Source: Pseudoalteromonas ulvae UL12
GTDB lineage: Bacteria > Pseudomonadota > Gammaproteobacteria > Enterobacterales > Alteromonadaceae
Direction: 5' to 3'
DNA length: 64,000 nucleotides
Assembly: GCF_014925405.1 (NCBI RefSeq)
Contig: NZ_AQHJ01000027.1
Coordinates: forward strand, 186,001 to 250,000
In this document: piece after piece, positions 29,336 through 38,027 of the stretch
Numbering within the stretch: position 1 is the stretch's first letter
Layout of the letters: each line of letters opens with the position of its first letter
Program-made: the position numbers and the translations under genes
Notes under the pieces: model-generated
Database searches by the model: none
Told to the model about the DNA's origin: nothing
The model's input: the letters and a program-made list of their open reading frames with translations, nothing else

Positions 29336-31438
29336 ATGCGTAATCCAAGCTTTATATTCAAAAACCGCTTTAATACTTATTATTTTCGTCAAAAAACCCC
29401 AAAATATATTCTAGATTAATTGCCAAGCGCCAAAAAAGAAGTCAAGATATCCCTGAAAACAAAAGAAAAATCAAGGGCTTTAGTATTAGCCAGACAACAT
29501 AAAGTTAAATTTGACGCTTTATTTGAAGCACTCAGGGAAATATCACCAATGGACAGGGGTCAACCTTTATCATTTGATGAATTAAGTTTTAAGCAGCAAC
29601 AATCAGCAATGTTACAACAACGTGCTGTTGAAACAATTCAAGATCAACAATATACCCAGCAACTTTTCTTTTTATTTGAACGAAAAGATCGCATTAAAAA
29701 TACGTTTAATAATATTGAAGCATTACAAAACTATTCATTAACTGATATTGATTTATCTACTATAGATAAAATAAATCACTTTATTGCTATTGTTGATTTA
29801 CTCTCTGATGAAACTTTATCTGATCCAGCACCTTATATAGAACAAATACACTGGAAACCAGCACCTAAAGAAATGAATTACCATACTCGTACTGGTGGTA
29901 TTGCAAAAGAAATTAAATTTAATCGCATGGTGATCAAACGTAATAAACAACCAGAAAAGCAAATCACCAATCCGACTCAATTAAAACGACAATCAACAAT
30001 CGCACGTAAGAATGTAGGTAAAACTTTAGTTGGCTTACTTAATAGTGAAATTAATACAGGTGAAACGGCAGCACTTCGTACTCAAGCTGATGATATTCAT
30101 CATAGTGAAGATGTTATTTTAGAAGGTGTCACTCTTGATAATGAACAAGATGTAATTAATTTTGCCAAGCTTTGTAGTTTATTAGAAAAAGGTGATTCAG
30201 TATCTCTTGCTGATCTAAACCAAGTCTCCCGCCCTGTTGTTGTATCTAAACACATGCATAAAATGTCAGAGATATTTAAAAAGTTTTATAAAGAACGTTC
30301 ATCCGAATGGAAAAGCGAGAAAACCAAAACAACAAATCTCAGTATTTATGACTCATTTATTGAAATCACGGGTGATATATTTGGCACAGAACTCAATTAT
30401 GAACATTGTCGTGACTATATTGAAGTACTACAAAAACTTCCAGCTAATCGCAACAAGTTAAAACAATTTAAAGATAAAACGATAAATGAAATTTTTGATA
30501 TGGAAGGCTCATTTAAACCTATGTCAAAACAGAATGTGAATAAATATGTTCGCAGATTATCTGAAGCTTTTGGGTGGGCAAAGCAACGCAAGTTTATACC
30601 TGACAATGACTTTAAAGAAATGCGTGTAAAAGATAAAAATGAAAAAGTCAGAGCACAAGATCAAAGACAACGTTTTAATGACAAAGATTTAAATTCAATA
30701 TTTAATTCTGATGATTATATTAAAGCAAAACATAATCGAGCCTTTAAACACTGGTTGCCATTACTTGGGCTTTATAGTGGAGCAAGATTAGAAGAGTTAT
30801 GCCAATTAAGGTTAGAGGATGTAAGGCGTGAAGGTGGTATTTGGGTTATTGATATTAATGATAAAGAAGACAAACGCCTTAAAACACCGAACTCAAAACG
30901 TTTAGTTCCAATCCATAAGACACTTATAAAGCTGGGTTTTATTAAATATGTAGAACATTTAAAGCTGTGCTTTAAAGATGGTGTATTACTCACAAACCAT
31001 GTATTCCCTGACATTACTAAAGGTCGTGATGGTTACGGTCATAACCCAACAAAACGCTTTGATGCATATTTAGCAAATATCAATATTAGAGAAAAAGGAA
31101 AATCATTTCATAGTTTTAGACATACCTTTGCTGATGAAAGAAAACAACAACGTAAGAATCCTGTAATGACTGCCGAACTAATCGGTCATAAGGTAGATAG
31201 TGAAACCCAAGGTCGGTATGGCAAAGATTACGCTATCAGTACCAAGAAAAAAGAGCTTGATGAATATGAACCACTTTCATCAAAACAGATTAAAAATATC
31301 AGCCCCTTTTTAATCTGGGCTGAACTTTGCCCACAAAATACAACAAGAGCATCTTTTCCATTAGTTTCGAAAAATAAATTTATAAATAAAAGTAAATTAT
31401 TAAAAGAAGCTTTGAAAAATAAAATATTTATTAAGTGA
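29336..31438 (+). pseudogene. Tyrosine-recombinase integrase interrupted by an in-frame stop
   Basis: Reading from ATG 29336, preceded by AAGGTGAG, gives 27 codons beginning MRNPSFIFKNRFNTYYFR, then TAA (29417-29419), then 672 more codons in the same frame (LPSAKKEVKISLKTKEK...). The two parts together read like the normal N-terminus of large phage-type integrases, so one base change (for example CAA or AAA to TAA) has probably broken it. The catalytic domain looks whole: Arg in YSGARLEELCQLRL, HSFRHTF, LIGHK and Tyr in GRYGKDY. Translation could restart at TTG 29420 or read through, giving a protein lacking the arm-binding N-terminus. It is 7 nt upstream of the TIR gene. Confidence 0.85.
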
Positions 31439-31445
31439 TAAAATT

Positions 31446-34073
31446 ATGAATGAAAAACCAAAGTTAAATTTATTCATTAGTTATTGCCATGCTGATGAAG
31501 ATAAAAAAGAAATGTTTGAAAAATTCCTTGTTACTTTACGTAAAAATGGGGAAATCACCGATTGGAATGACCGAAAGATTGATGTTGGCTCAAAATTTGA
31601 TTCTGAAATAAAAAGAAACTTAGAAGAATCAGACCTTATTTGTTTGTTAATTAGTCAAGACTTTCTAAATTCAGACTATTGTATGAATGAAGAGCTTTTC
31701 AGAGCTTTAAAACAAGTAGATGATGGAAAAAGTAGAATAATCCCAATTATTCTAGATCACTGCATGTGGCTTGATACTGAAATAAGTAATTATATGGCTA
31801 CTCCAAAAGATGGTAAGCCTATTTGTGACTTTATACCTGAGACAAAAGCTTGGATGGAGGTCATGTCACAAATTAAAACGGTTATAAAAAAACTTGAGTT
31901 AAAACCTTTAAAAAAAAAAGAAGTTTTAATTACTCCTGAAGATTCTGAAGTGATAACTGCTGATAAATTACTTCTGCTTAAAGACTCTTTCATTGAGGAG
32001 ATTAATAGTACAGAGATAACGCTTCAATCCCCTCACAAAGAAAATGTAACTTTACAGGATATTTTTATATATCCTGATTTTAAATTTCTAGACGATGATA
32101 TTTCAGAACACGAAGTTACAAGAAACTCAGAGTTCTATTCTGAATTAAGTAGATTTCCAACACATTCATTAGTTGTTGGTGAAGAACAATGTGGTAAAAC
32201 AAGTTTCGCAAAAATGGTATTTAAAACAGCTATTAGTGATGGGGCTATTCCTGTTCTATTGAAGGGTCGTGACATTAACAAGTCAGATATAAACCACTAC
32301 TTAGAGCGAGCTTTGAATTTACAATATGATAATCTAAATATTGACCAATTTAAGCATAATAATAAAGAAAAAGTCCTTATAATTGATGATTTATCAGATA
32401 TCAAACTAAATCATGCCTATTTAGATAAATTTGTAAGTCGAATAATGGATACATTCGATAAGGTTTTATTTTTATCCGATGAGTCTATTCGCTTCGATGA
32501 GCATAAAGCTAATATTTTTAATAACTTTGAACAATTTGAATTACTTCAACTTGGCTATGAACGTAGGGATGAATTAATAAAGAGGTGGCATTCACTTGGT
32601 CGAGAAGAAGAGATAGAAGATGAATATCTAATTAATTTAGTTAAAACAACAGCTACTCATTTAGATATGATAGTAAGAAAAAATATAGTTCCAAGAAAAC
32701 CAATTTTCATTCTAATGATTTTGCAAGTATTAGATTCAGGCAAACCTTCCGATTATTCATTAACTTCCCATGGATATTGTTATCAACGGTTAATTGAAGA
32801 AAATTTAAATAAAGTAAAAATAAAACCTGAAGAAATTGAGAAATATATTAATTACTTATCACAACTCGCATTTTATATGTACGAAAAAGAAACTTATAGT
32901 CTCAACGAATCTCAAATGCAGCACTTTCATAAGTTTTATAAATCAAAGTTCAACCTAGGTACTAATGACCAAGTTATAGAGAAGCTGCTAGATTCCAAAA
33001 TTTTAAAATTATCTAATGAAAATTACTCGATTAGATATAAATATATTTATTATTTTTATGCTGCTAAATACATGTCTAATCATAGTGAATGTTTAAACTT
33101 TGTAGAGCAACTTTGTCGTAAAACACACATAGAAAAAGATTCCAACATCCTTATTTTCATTACTCACCATACTAAAAATGATGATGTTATTTCTTTAATT
33201 ACAGAAAAAACAACACAGATCTATAAAGATACTAACGAGGCTTTACTTGATAGAAGTGATACAGAATTTTTAAGAAAATTTATGTCTAATATACCCAAGT
33301 TGGTCATGAAACAAAAACATAATGTAGATGAAGCCAGAAAAGAAAGCCTAAGAAAACAAGATCAATCTGAAAATAAATCTGAAAGATTTGACATAGAGTC
33401 TTTAGATGATGATCCTGAATTTGATTGTATTAGAGATATTACTCGCTCAGTCCGAGCCATAGAAATATTAGGCCAAATAATTAAAAATAGACATGCATCT
33501 ATTGAGCTTGGCCAATTAGAGACGCTCTCTGCTGAAGCTACAAAAGTAGGGCTACGTTTTTTAAGTTTTTATTTAAAATCAACAGAACAAGTTCAAACTG
33601 AAGTTATGGATATGATCCATTCTCATTTAGAAGATAATTTAAACTTAACGGTTGAGGAAATATCAAAAGAAGTTAGCAAAACATTTATGCAACTTGTATA
33701 TCAAATCACTTTTAATGTTGTGCGAAAAGTATCCTTTTCTGTTGGCCATAAAGAATTAGTAGATTTATTCAGTGATATAGCATTAAAAGCTGATACTCCC
33801 GCATTTTACTTAATAGAAGCCTCTATGCTATTAGAGTTTTCAAGTAGTAGAAATAATATACCCAAAAGGAAGTTAGAGAATATTTGGAAAAAAGTTAATT
33901 CTAACTTTTTAGCTAAACGTCTTATGCAAGATGTAATATTACAGTACCAATACTTTAATTACGTTTCATATCAAGATAAAGCATGGATAGCGTCAAAATT
34001 AGAAATCCCTCTAGAAACACAAGAAATAGTTCAAAGTAATAAAAAACCCAAAGCACTATCTAGAAAGCATTAA
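31446..34073 (+). CDS. TIR domain - P-loop NTPase (STAND-like) protein, probable antiphage defence effector
   Basis: 875 aa. The N-terminal TIR domain (about 1-145) shows LFISYCHADEDK and DFLNSDYCMNEELF, where E82 or E83 is at the position of the catalytic Glu of TIR NADases. The NTPase module (about 215-420) has Walker A GEEQCGKTS near residue 245 and Walker B VLIIDDL near 310. The helical C-terminal half has no motif I recognise and could be the sensor. TIR plus STAND-type NTPase is a known plan of bacterial immune proteins that kill infected cells by destroying NAD. Position on an integrative element, directly behind the integrase, supports this. NAD cleavage is inferred, not shown. A terminator follows. 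Confidence 0.8.
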   Translation: MNEKPKLNLFISYCHADEDKKEMFEKFLVTLRKNGEITDWNDRKIDVGSKFDSEIKRNLEESDLICLLISQDFLNSDYCMNEELFRALKQVDDGKSRIIPIILDHCMWLDTEISNYMATPKDGKPICDFIPETKAWMEVMSQIKTVIKKLELKPLKKKEVLITPEDSEVITADKLLLLKDSFIEEINSTEITLQSPHKENVTLQDIFIYPDFKFLDDDISEHEVTRNSEFYSELSRFPTHSLVVGEEQCGKTSFAKMVFKTAISDGAIPVLLKGRDINKSDINHYLERALNLQYDNLNIDQFKHNNKEKVLIIDDLSDIKLNHAYLDKFVSRIMDTFDKVLFLSDESIRFDEHKANIFNNFEQFELLQLGYERRDELIKRWHSLGREEEIEDEYLINLVKTTATHLDMIVRKNIVPRKPIFILMILQVLDSGKPSDYSLTSHGYCYQRLIEENLNKVKIKPEEIEKYINYLSQLAFYMYEKETYSLNESQMQHFHKFYKSKFNLGTNDQVIEKLLDSKILKLSNENYSIRYKYIYYFYAAKYMSNHSECLNFVEQLCRKTHIEKDSNILIFITHHTKNDDVISLITEKTTQIYKDTNEALLDRSDTEFLRKFMSNIPKLVMKQKHNVDEARKESLRKQDQSENKSERFDIESLDDDPEFDCIRDITRSVRAIEILGQIIKNRHASIELGQLETLSAEATKVGLRFLSFYLKSTEQVQTEVMDMIHSHLEDNLNLTVEEISKEVSKTFMQLVYQITFNVVRKVSFSVGHKELVDLFSDIALKADTPAFYLIEASMLLEFSSSRNNIPKRKLENIWKKVNSNFLAKRLMQDVILQYQYFNYVSYQDKAWIASKLEIPLETQEIVQSNKKPKALSRKH

Positions 34074-34082
34074 CTGACAATA

Positions 34083-34112
34083 AAAGGCAATAATTTTATT
34101 TATTGCCTTTTT
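34083..34112. terminator. Bidirectional terminator after the TIR gene
   Basis: AAAGGCAATA (34083-34092) pairs with TATTGCCTTT (34101-34110), flanked by A and T runs. It overlaps the 3' end of the opposing gene remnant. Confidence 0.8.
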
Positions 34113-34619
34113 GAAACTTTAAATTTGACTTCTGATGCTTCAAGGCAAATTCGGCTTCATTTTGGCTAAAATGTTTGCTTTGAAGTATTCGATATATATT
34201 AGTTTCTGCATCCCAGCCGTAACAACGAATAAATTTTAATATTATTAGTTTTCCCAATTTATCTACTATATATTCTCTACACCGAGATTCATTTTTATCT
34301 CTTCTTAATAGCCCAAAAATTCTAGATAACTTTTCTAGTTTAAAATCTATATGAACCCCCTCATGAGTTGATAAATATTTATAAAACGCCATCTGAGGCT
34401 CTTTTTTCATTTCCTTTAATTTTTCAAAATTAATATAAGTCATATCTGTGTTGGGTAAATAAAGATCACCAAGAAATGAAGCTAACTTAATTCTTATTAC
34501 TTTATTATTAAAATCAAATTCAGGTTCATTGTTAAATAATCCTCCTTCTAGATAAGGAGATTGTTTTTTGTGAGTATATTTAAATTTAAAACTTTGAGAA
34601 TGAAGCAGAATTAAACTTT
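34096..34619 (-). pseudogene. 3' remnant of a gene cut by the IS3-family insertion
   Basis: The frame is open without a stop from the IS end at 34619 down to the stop at 34096 (about 173 codons). An internal ATG at 34443 would give 115 aa, but the frame reads as protein well above it (SPYLEGGLFNNEPEFDFNN; KVIRIKLASFLGDLYLPNTD). On the other side of the IS all three frames of this strand stop within about 35 nt, so the N-terminal part is missing, not just separated. The remnant contains FKLEKLSRIFGLLRRDKNES, which has a helix-turn-helix-like feel and could come from a replication initiator or regulator. I do not recognise the family. Confidence 0.7.
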
Positions 34620-34644
34620 TGGACTTCCCAGACTTTGCTAGACA
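34620..34644 (+). repeat. IS3-family left inverted repeat
   Basis: 25 nt beginning TGGACTTCCCAG and ending CTAGACA; imperfect inverse match to 35825-35849. Confidence 0.88.
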
Positions 34645-34683
34645 CTTTTAACAGTTACAATGTAACTTCAAATAGAGGTGTTT

Positions 34684-34962
34684 ATGAGCAAAGGCAAACG
34701 GTATACCGAAGAGTTTAAGATAGAAGCAGTCAAGCAAATTACTGAGCGTGGTTATTCAGTTCAGGAAGTTGCTGATCGGCTTGGTATTTCAACTAAATCC
34801 CTCTATCACTGGCGAAGCCAGTTAAGTGGCAATAAAGCCGTTCGCCAGTCATCTGATGATTCGGTTCGAATTGCTAAGTTAGAGGCAGAGTTGAAGCGGG
34901 TCACGGAGGAAAGGGACATCTTAAAAAAGGCCGCAAGGTACTTTGCAAGCCAGCCAGAGTAA
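34684..34962 (+). CDS. IS3-family transposase OrfA
   Basis: 92 aa. Helix-turn-helix (EEFKIEAVKQITERG, VQEVADRLGIS, SLYHWRSQ) followed by a leucine-zipper-like coiled coil (AKLEAELKRVTEERDILKKA). ATG 34684 is chosen because GAGG lies 5 nt upstream. The A6G run in TTAAAAAAGG (34921-34930), near the 3' end, should allow a -1 frameshift into orfB to make the full OrfAB transposase. Confidence 0.93.
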   Translation: MSKGKRYTEEFKIEAVKQITERGYSVQEVADRLGISTKSLYHWRSQLSGNKAVRQSSDDSVRIAKLEAELKRVTEERDILKKAARYFASQPE

Positions 34963-35000
34963 AGTACGCCTTTATCCGAGATCACCAGAAGCAGTTCTCT

Positions 35001-35831
35001 GTGTTATCCATGTGCCGTGTATTAAAAATCAATCGCAGTGGCTTTTATGCATGGCTTAAACAGCCGTTGAGCACGAGAGCGATTGAAGATAATCGCCTGC
35101 TCAAGCGGATAAAAGAGTTCTATATTGCCAGCGGCGGAACATATGGTAGCCCTTGGATACATCGTGATCTTCGTGAAGCGGGCGAGTCTTGTAGCGTGCA
35201 CCGTGTTGCTAAAATTATGCGACTGAACAACCTTAGAGCGCAGATTGGTTACAAGCGCAAATACATCAAAGGCGTTAAGCCATCACGGATTGCAGATAAC
35301 GTATTGGAGCGTGATTTTGCCCCAGACTCACCTAATACTGCGTGGGTGAGTGACATCACGTATGTGCGAACGTATGAGGGTTTTCTGTACTTAGCGACAG
35401 TTATCGACTTGTTCTCACGACGCGTTGTCGGTTGGTCGATGGATAAAAACATGGATAAGCATTTGGTTATCCGGGCATTATTAATGGCCGTTTACCAACG
35501 TCGGCCAGAACAATCTGTGTTGGTACATAGCGATCAAGGCAGTCAGTATGGCAGTGCAGATTATTTAGCGTTTATGAAAGAGCATAATCTTATTCCTTCC
35601 ATGAGCCGCAGAGGAAACTGTCATGATAATGCGGTTGCTGAGAGCTTTTTTGCTACGTTTAAAAAGCGCGTGATCAGAAAGAAGATATATTCGACCAGAG
35701 TCGAAGCGAAGACAGAGATATTTAACTTTATAGAAATGTTTTACAATCCAAAAAAACGCCACTCGCATACAGGCGGTATATCACCTGCTAAATTCGAAGA
35801 AGCGTATTTTTTGAAACAACAGACTGTCTAG
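35001..35831 (+). CDS. IS3-family transposase OrfB (DDE integrase domain)
   Basis: 276 aa from GTG 35001; the same frame is open further up to the slippery run at 34923, as expected for an OrfAB fusion. The DDE triad is intact: Asp in WVSDITYV, Asp in VHSDQGSQY and Glu in NAVAESFFATFKK. It lies in the -1 frame relative to orfA. Confidence 0.94.
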   Translation: MLSMCRVLKINRSGFYAWLKQPLSTRAIEDNRLLKRIKEFYIASGGTYGSPWIHRDLREAGESCSVHRVAKIMRLNNLRAQIGYKRKYIKGVKPSRIADNVLERDFAPDSPNTAWVSDITYVRTYEGFLYLATVIDLFSRRVVGWSMDKNMDKHLVIRALLMAVYQRRPEQSVLVHSDQGSQYGSADYLAFMKEHNLIPSMSRRGNCHDNAVAESFFATFKKRVIRKKIYSTRVEAKTEIFNFIEMFYNPKKRHSHTGGISPAKFEEAYFLKQQTV

Positions 35832-35849
35832 TGAGAGCTGGGAAGTCCA
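35825..35849 (-). repeat. IS3-family right inverted repeat
   Basis: Ends GGGAAGTCCA; inverse of the left end with differences in the middle. It overlaps the orfB stop. Confidence 0.88.
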
Positions 35850-35916
35850 CTATATGTAGTACAGAAGGTTACAAAACACTACAGAGTTATAATGTTCGTC
35901 ATAGTAACCGTTAAAA

Positions 35917-35953
35917 TAAAAAGTAGTTAAATTTTTTAACTGCTTTTTCATCC
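35917..35953 (-). terminator. Terminator of the radical SAM operon
   Basis: AAAAAGTAGTTAAA and TTTAACTGCTTTTT form a 10-bp stem with one mismatch, with T run on the minus strand, about 30 nt after the radical SAM stop. The remaining bases from 35850 to here show nothing else. Confidence 0.7.
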
Positions 35954-35982
35954 CAAGCCTATGTATAAAAAATTGGCTTGAC

Positions 35983-37431
35983 TTATAAGTATGCTTTAGT
36001 CTGTAAAATATTTTTTAATTGATTTGTATCATATGAAGGAAACAAATCAAAATCACAAGAACGTATCATTTTTTGATGTTCAGAATAAGATAAGATTTTA
36101 TTAATACTTAACGAATCCATTAGAAAAGTTCCAACCTCAGTATATCTTCGTCTACCTTTCGGAAGTAATCGACACCTACCTTTATATAATAAAATATAAT
36201 CTAATTTAGAAAGGTAATTCAATTCATTTAATATTGTTTTATCTTGAAGCTCTTGTGAAATTTCAAACGACTCAAGTGTACCAAGCTTTAATATTAACTT
36301 TTTTCTCTTAAATTCACTTAAGCTCAAATCTGTGCTTTTCCAAATAGGTAATTGATTCATTTTAGTGCTATTTATATAGTGAGAAATATTAGGAGTATTG
36401 ATATATTGCGATTGAGATTTTTTTGAAGGAATGTAACCAAAAGCTCCAGCCCCAACTCCAATTAAAGCATCTGAATTATACTTTCCATTTTGTTGAATAT
36501 TATCAATGTTCGTCCTACTAAAAAAGTTTATAGGGCTTTCTATAAAATTATGCTCTTTCATAAAAAGTGTCATAAACTCTTCCATTACATCCCTTTCATA
36601 CTCGCTTAAAAAATACTCTTTGTTATTTTTTAAAAGCCTAAAAAGAGGATCACTTGACTTAAACATCAAGGGATACCCTGTAATTGTAGAGACTGATTCA
36701 TGGGATGCTAAAGCACGTAATGTTGATTCTAAGCTACCACGAGAATCTTTTGGTAAACCAATAATTAGCGAGGTAATAATTTCACCAACTCCATTTTCTT
36801 TAAGAAAATCTATAGTTTTTAGGTATTCATTATAGGTTTGTTTTTTTCTTCCTATTTTTTTTAAAATTTCACTACTTTTTGTCTGTAAATCAACAACCCC
36901 CTTCAACTTGCCAAAGTCACCTAAAATATTTACTATATCTGCATATTTATTTGGATTAGTATCTGCTAGGAACTCAAACTTCAATTCACAATCATTATCA
37001 ATAATAAAATACTTATGTATAGCGGAAAGGATTTTATCCAATTCTCTAGCAGATAAAATAGAAGGAGTTCCTCCTCCAAATTGAATAGATTTGATCGTTA
37101 CTCTTTGTGGAAAACGTTCAAAATAGTACTTTAGTTCTCTAATAATGGAATCGACATACAAAGAAACTATCGAGTGGTCACTTCCGAGTTTAATTTTATT
37201 TAAATGACAAAAAGAACAAATTATTTCACAAAATGGTATATGTAAGTATAAATGAACATTATTAACACAATAAAAATTTTTTTTTGTTGCTTTTTCATCC
37301 CACACTAATAAAGGAGGAATAAAACTAATCAAATAGTGTTCTTCTCTATTTCTTATAGGGATACCATTGTTTTTTAAATCCAAATTGTATTCAGAAATAT
37401 TATCTTCAGCTAACTTCCATATTTCATCCAT
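35983..37431 (-). CDS. HemW/HemN-like radical SAM enzyme
   Basis: 482 aa. The radical SAM cluster motif is CEIICSFC with C68, C72 and C75, set in YLHIPFCEIICSFCHL, the form typical of the HemN/HemW and class C methyltransferase group. The second motif IQFGGGTPS follows near residue 120. The C-terminal part matches the HemN-like layout loosely. True HemN or HemW genes are chromosomal housekeeping genes; this one, in an island operon with an oxidoreductase and a pentapeptide protein, more likely modifies a small molecule or peptide. Its ATG overlaps the stop of the upstream gene by 8 nt (ATGGATGA), with AAGGA upstream, so translation is coupled. Confidence 0.85.
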   Translation of the reverse strand: MDEIWKLAEDNISEYNLDLKNNGIPIRNREEHYLISFIPPLLVWDEKATKKNFYCVNNVHLYLHIPFCEIICSFCHLNKIKLGSDHSIVSLYVDSIIRELKYYFERFPQRVTIKSIQFGGGTPSILSARELDKILSAIHKYFIIDNDCELKFEFLADTNPNKYADIVNILGDFGKLKGVVDLQTKSSEILKKIGRKKQTYNEYLKTIDFLKENGVGEIITSLIIGLPKDSRGSLESTLRALASHESVSTITGYPLMFKSSDPLFRLLKNNKEYFLSEYERDVMEEFMTLFMKEHNFIESPINFFSRTNIDNIQQNGKYNSDALIGVGAGAFGYIPSKKSQSQYINTPNISHYINSTKMNQLPIWKSTDLSLSEFKRKKLILKLGTLESFEISQELQDKTILNELNYLSKLDYILLYKGRCRLLPKGRRRYTEVGTFLMDSLSINKILSYSEHQKMIRSCDFDLFPSYDTNQLKNILQTKAYL

Positions 37432-38026
37432 TATTAAATCCTTTCACCAAACTGCTAACTATTGCCTCTACTTCGTCATTTACATCTCGATAAACATTAT
37501 ATAAGTTATAGTGCCTTACATGGATTGGATTTATAGAAAAATCCTCTAGGCGATAGAACAATGCAAGTATTCCCTTTGAAGTAAATAACTCTTTCATTGA
37601 TTCCTCATTACCATCACAACTTGTAATAACATTTATTTTTTTTAAAAATTTAAGTTTATTCTCTTTACTTTTCAACGAAGCTGAAATTGCCTCTCCTGCA
37701 ACAGCCTGGATTAATATTTTATCAAACCATCCTTTTAATAAAGCTGGCATTCCATACCACCATATTGGGAAAAAAAATGAAATGGTTTCAGCTTCCCTAA
37801 CTTCTTCAATTAACTTATCAATTTCTTTATTTTTTTGTTCTTCACTAACAATACTATATACAACACTATCCCACTCTCCTTTTGTAAGATAAAAATTCAT
37901 ATCATATTCATCTAAATAAAGGCATTTAAAAGCAACCCCCTTTTTTGAAAGTCTATGAATTACTGATGAATAAATACTATATGTAAGGCTCTGTCTTGAT
38001 GGATGATTTACAATTAATAAATGCAT
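37424..38026 (-). CDS. Flavodoxin-fold NAD(P)H oxidoreductase (NQO/MdaB-like)
   Basis: 200 aa. The N-terminal beta strand and phosphate loop (LLIVNHPSRQSLTYSI) and the segment FFFPIWWYGMPALLKGWFDKIL are characteristic of NAD(P)H-quinone oxidoreductases and KefF/MdaB-type flavoproteins that bind FMN or FAD. It starts 1 nt after the pentapeptide gene stops and overlaps the radical SAM gene by 8 nt. It could supply electrons to the radical SAM enzyme or reduce the same substrate. The substrate is unknown. Confidence 0.85.
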   Translation of the reverse strand: MHLLIVNHPSRQSLTYSIYSSVIHRLSKKGVAFKCLYLDEYDMNFYLTKGEWDSVVYSIVSEEQKNKEIDKLIEEVREAETISFFFPIWWYGMPALLKGWFDKILIQAVAGEAISASLKSKENKLKFLKKINVITSCDGNEESMKELFTSKGILALFYRLEDFSINPIHVRHYNLYNVYRDVNDEVEAIVSSLVKGFNNG

Positions 38027-38027
38027 A

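Larger units (their letters stand above)
34620..35849 (+). mobile_element. IS3-family insertion sequence
   Basis: 1230 bp with 25-bp imperfect inverted repeats: TGGACTTCCCAG...CTAGACA at 34620-34644 and its complement at 35825-35849. It contains orfA and orfB in the 0/-1 arrangement with a TTAAAAAAGG slippery sequence. Both frames look intact, so it may be active. The 3-4 bp on either side (CTTT and CTAT) do not match, so no target duplication is visible. Confidence 0.92.

Noticed and set aside
34096..34443. 115-aa complete gene from the internal ATG
   Set aside because: The frame continues with protein-like sequence up to the IS end, so this is a truncated larger gene.
35983..37431. Calling this gene hemN or hemW
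   Set aside because: The cluster motif fits the superfamily, but island location and operon partners make a housekeeping haem role unlikely; left unnamed.
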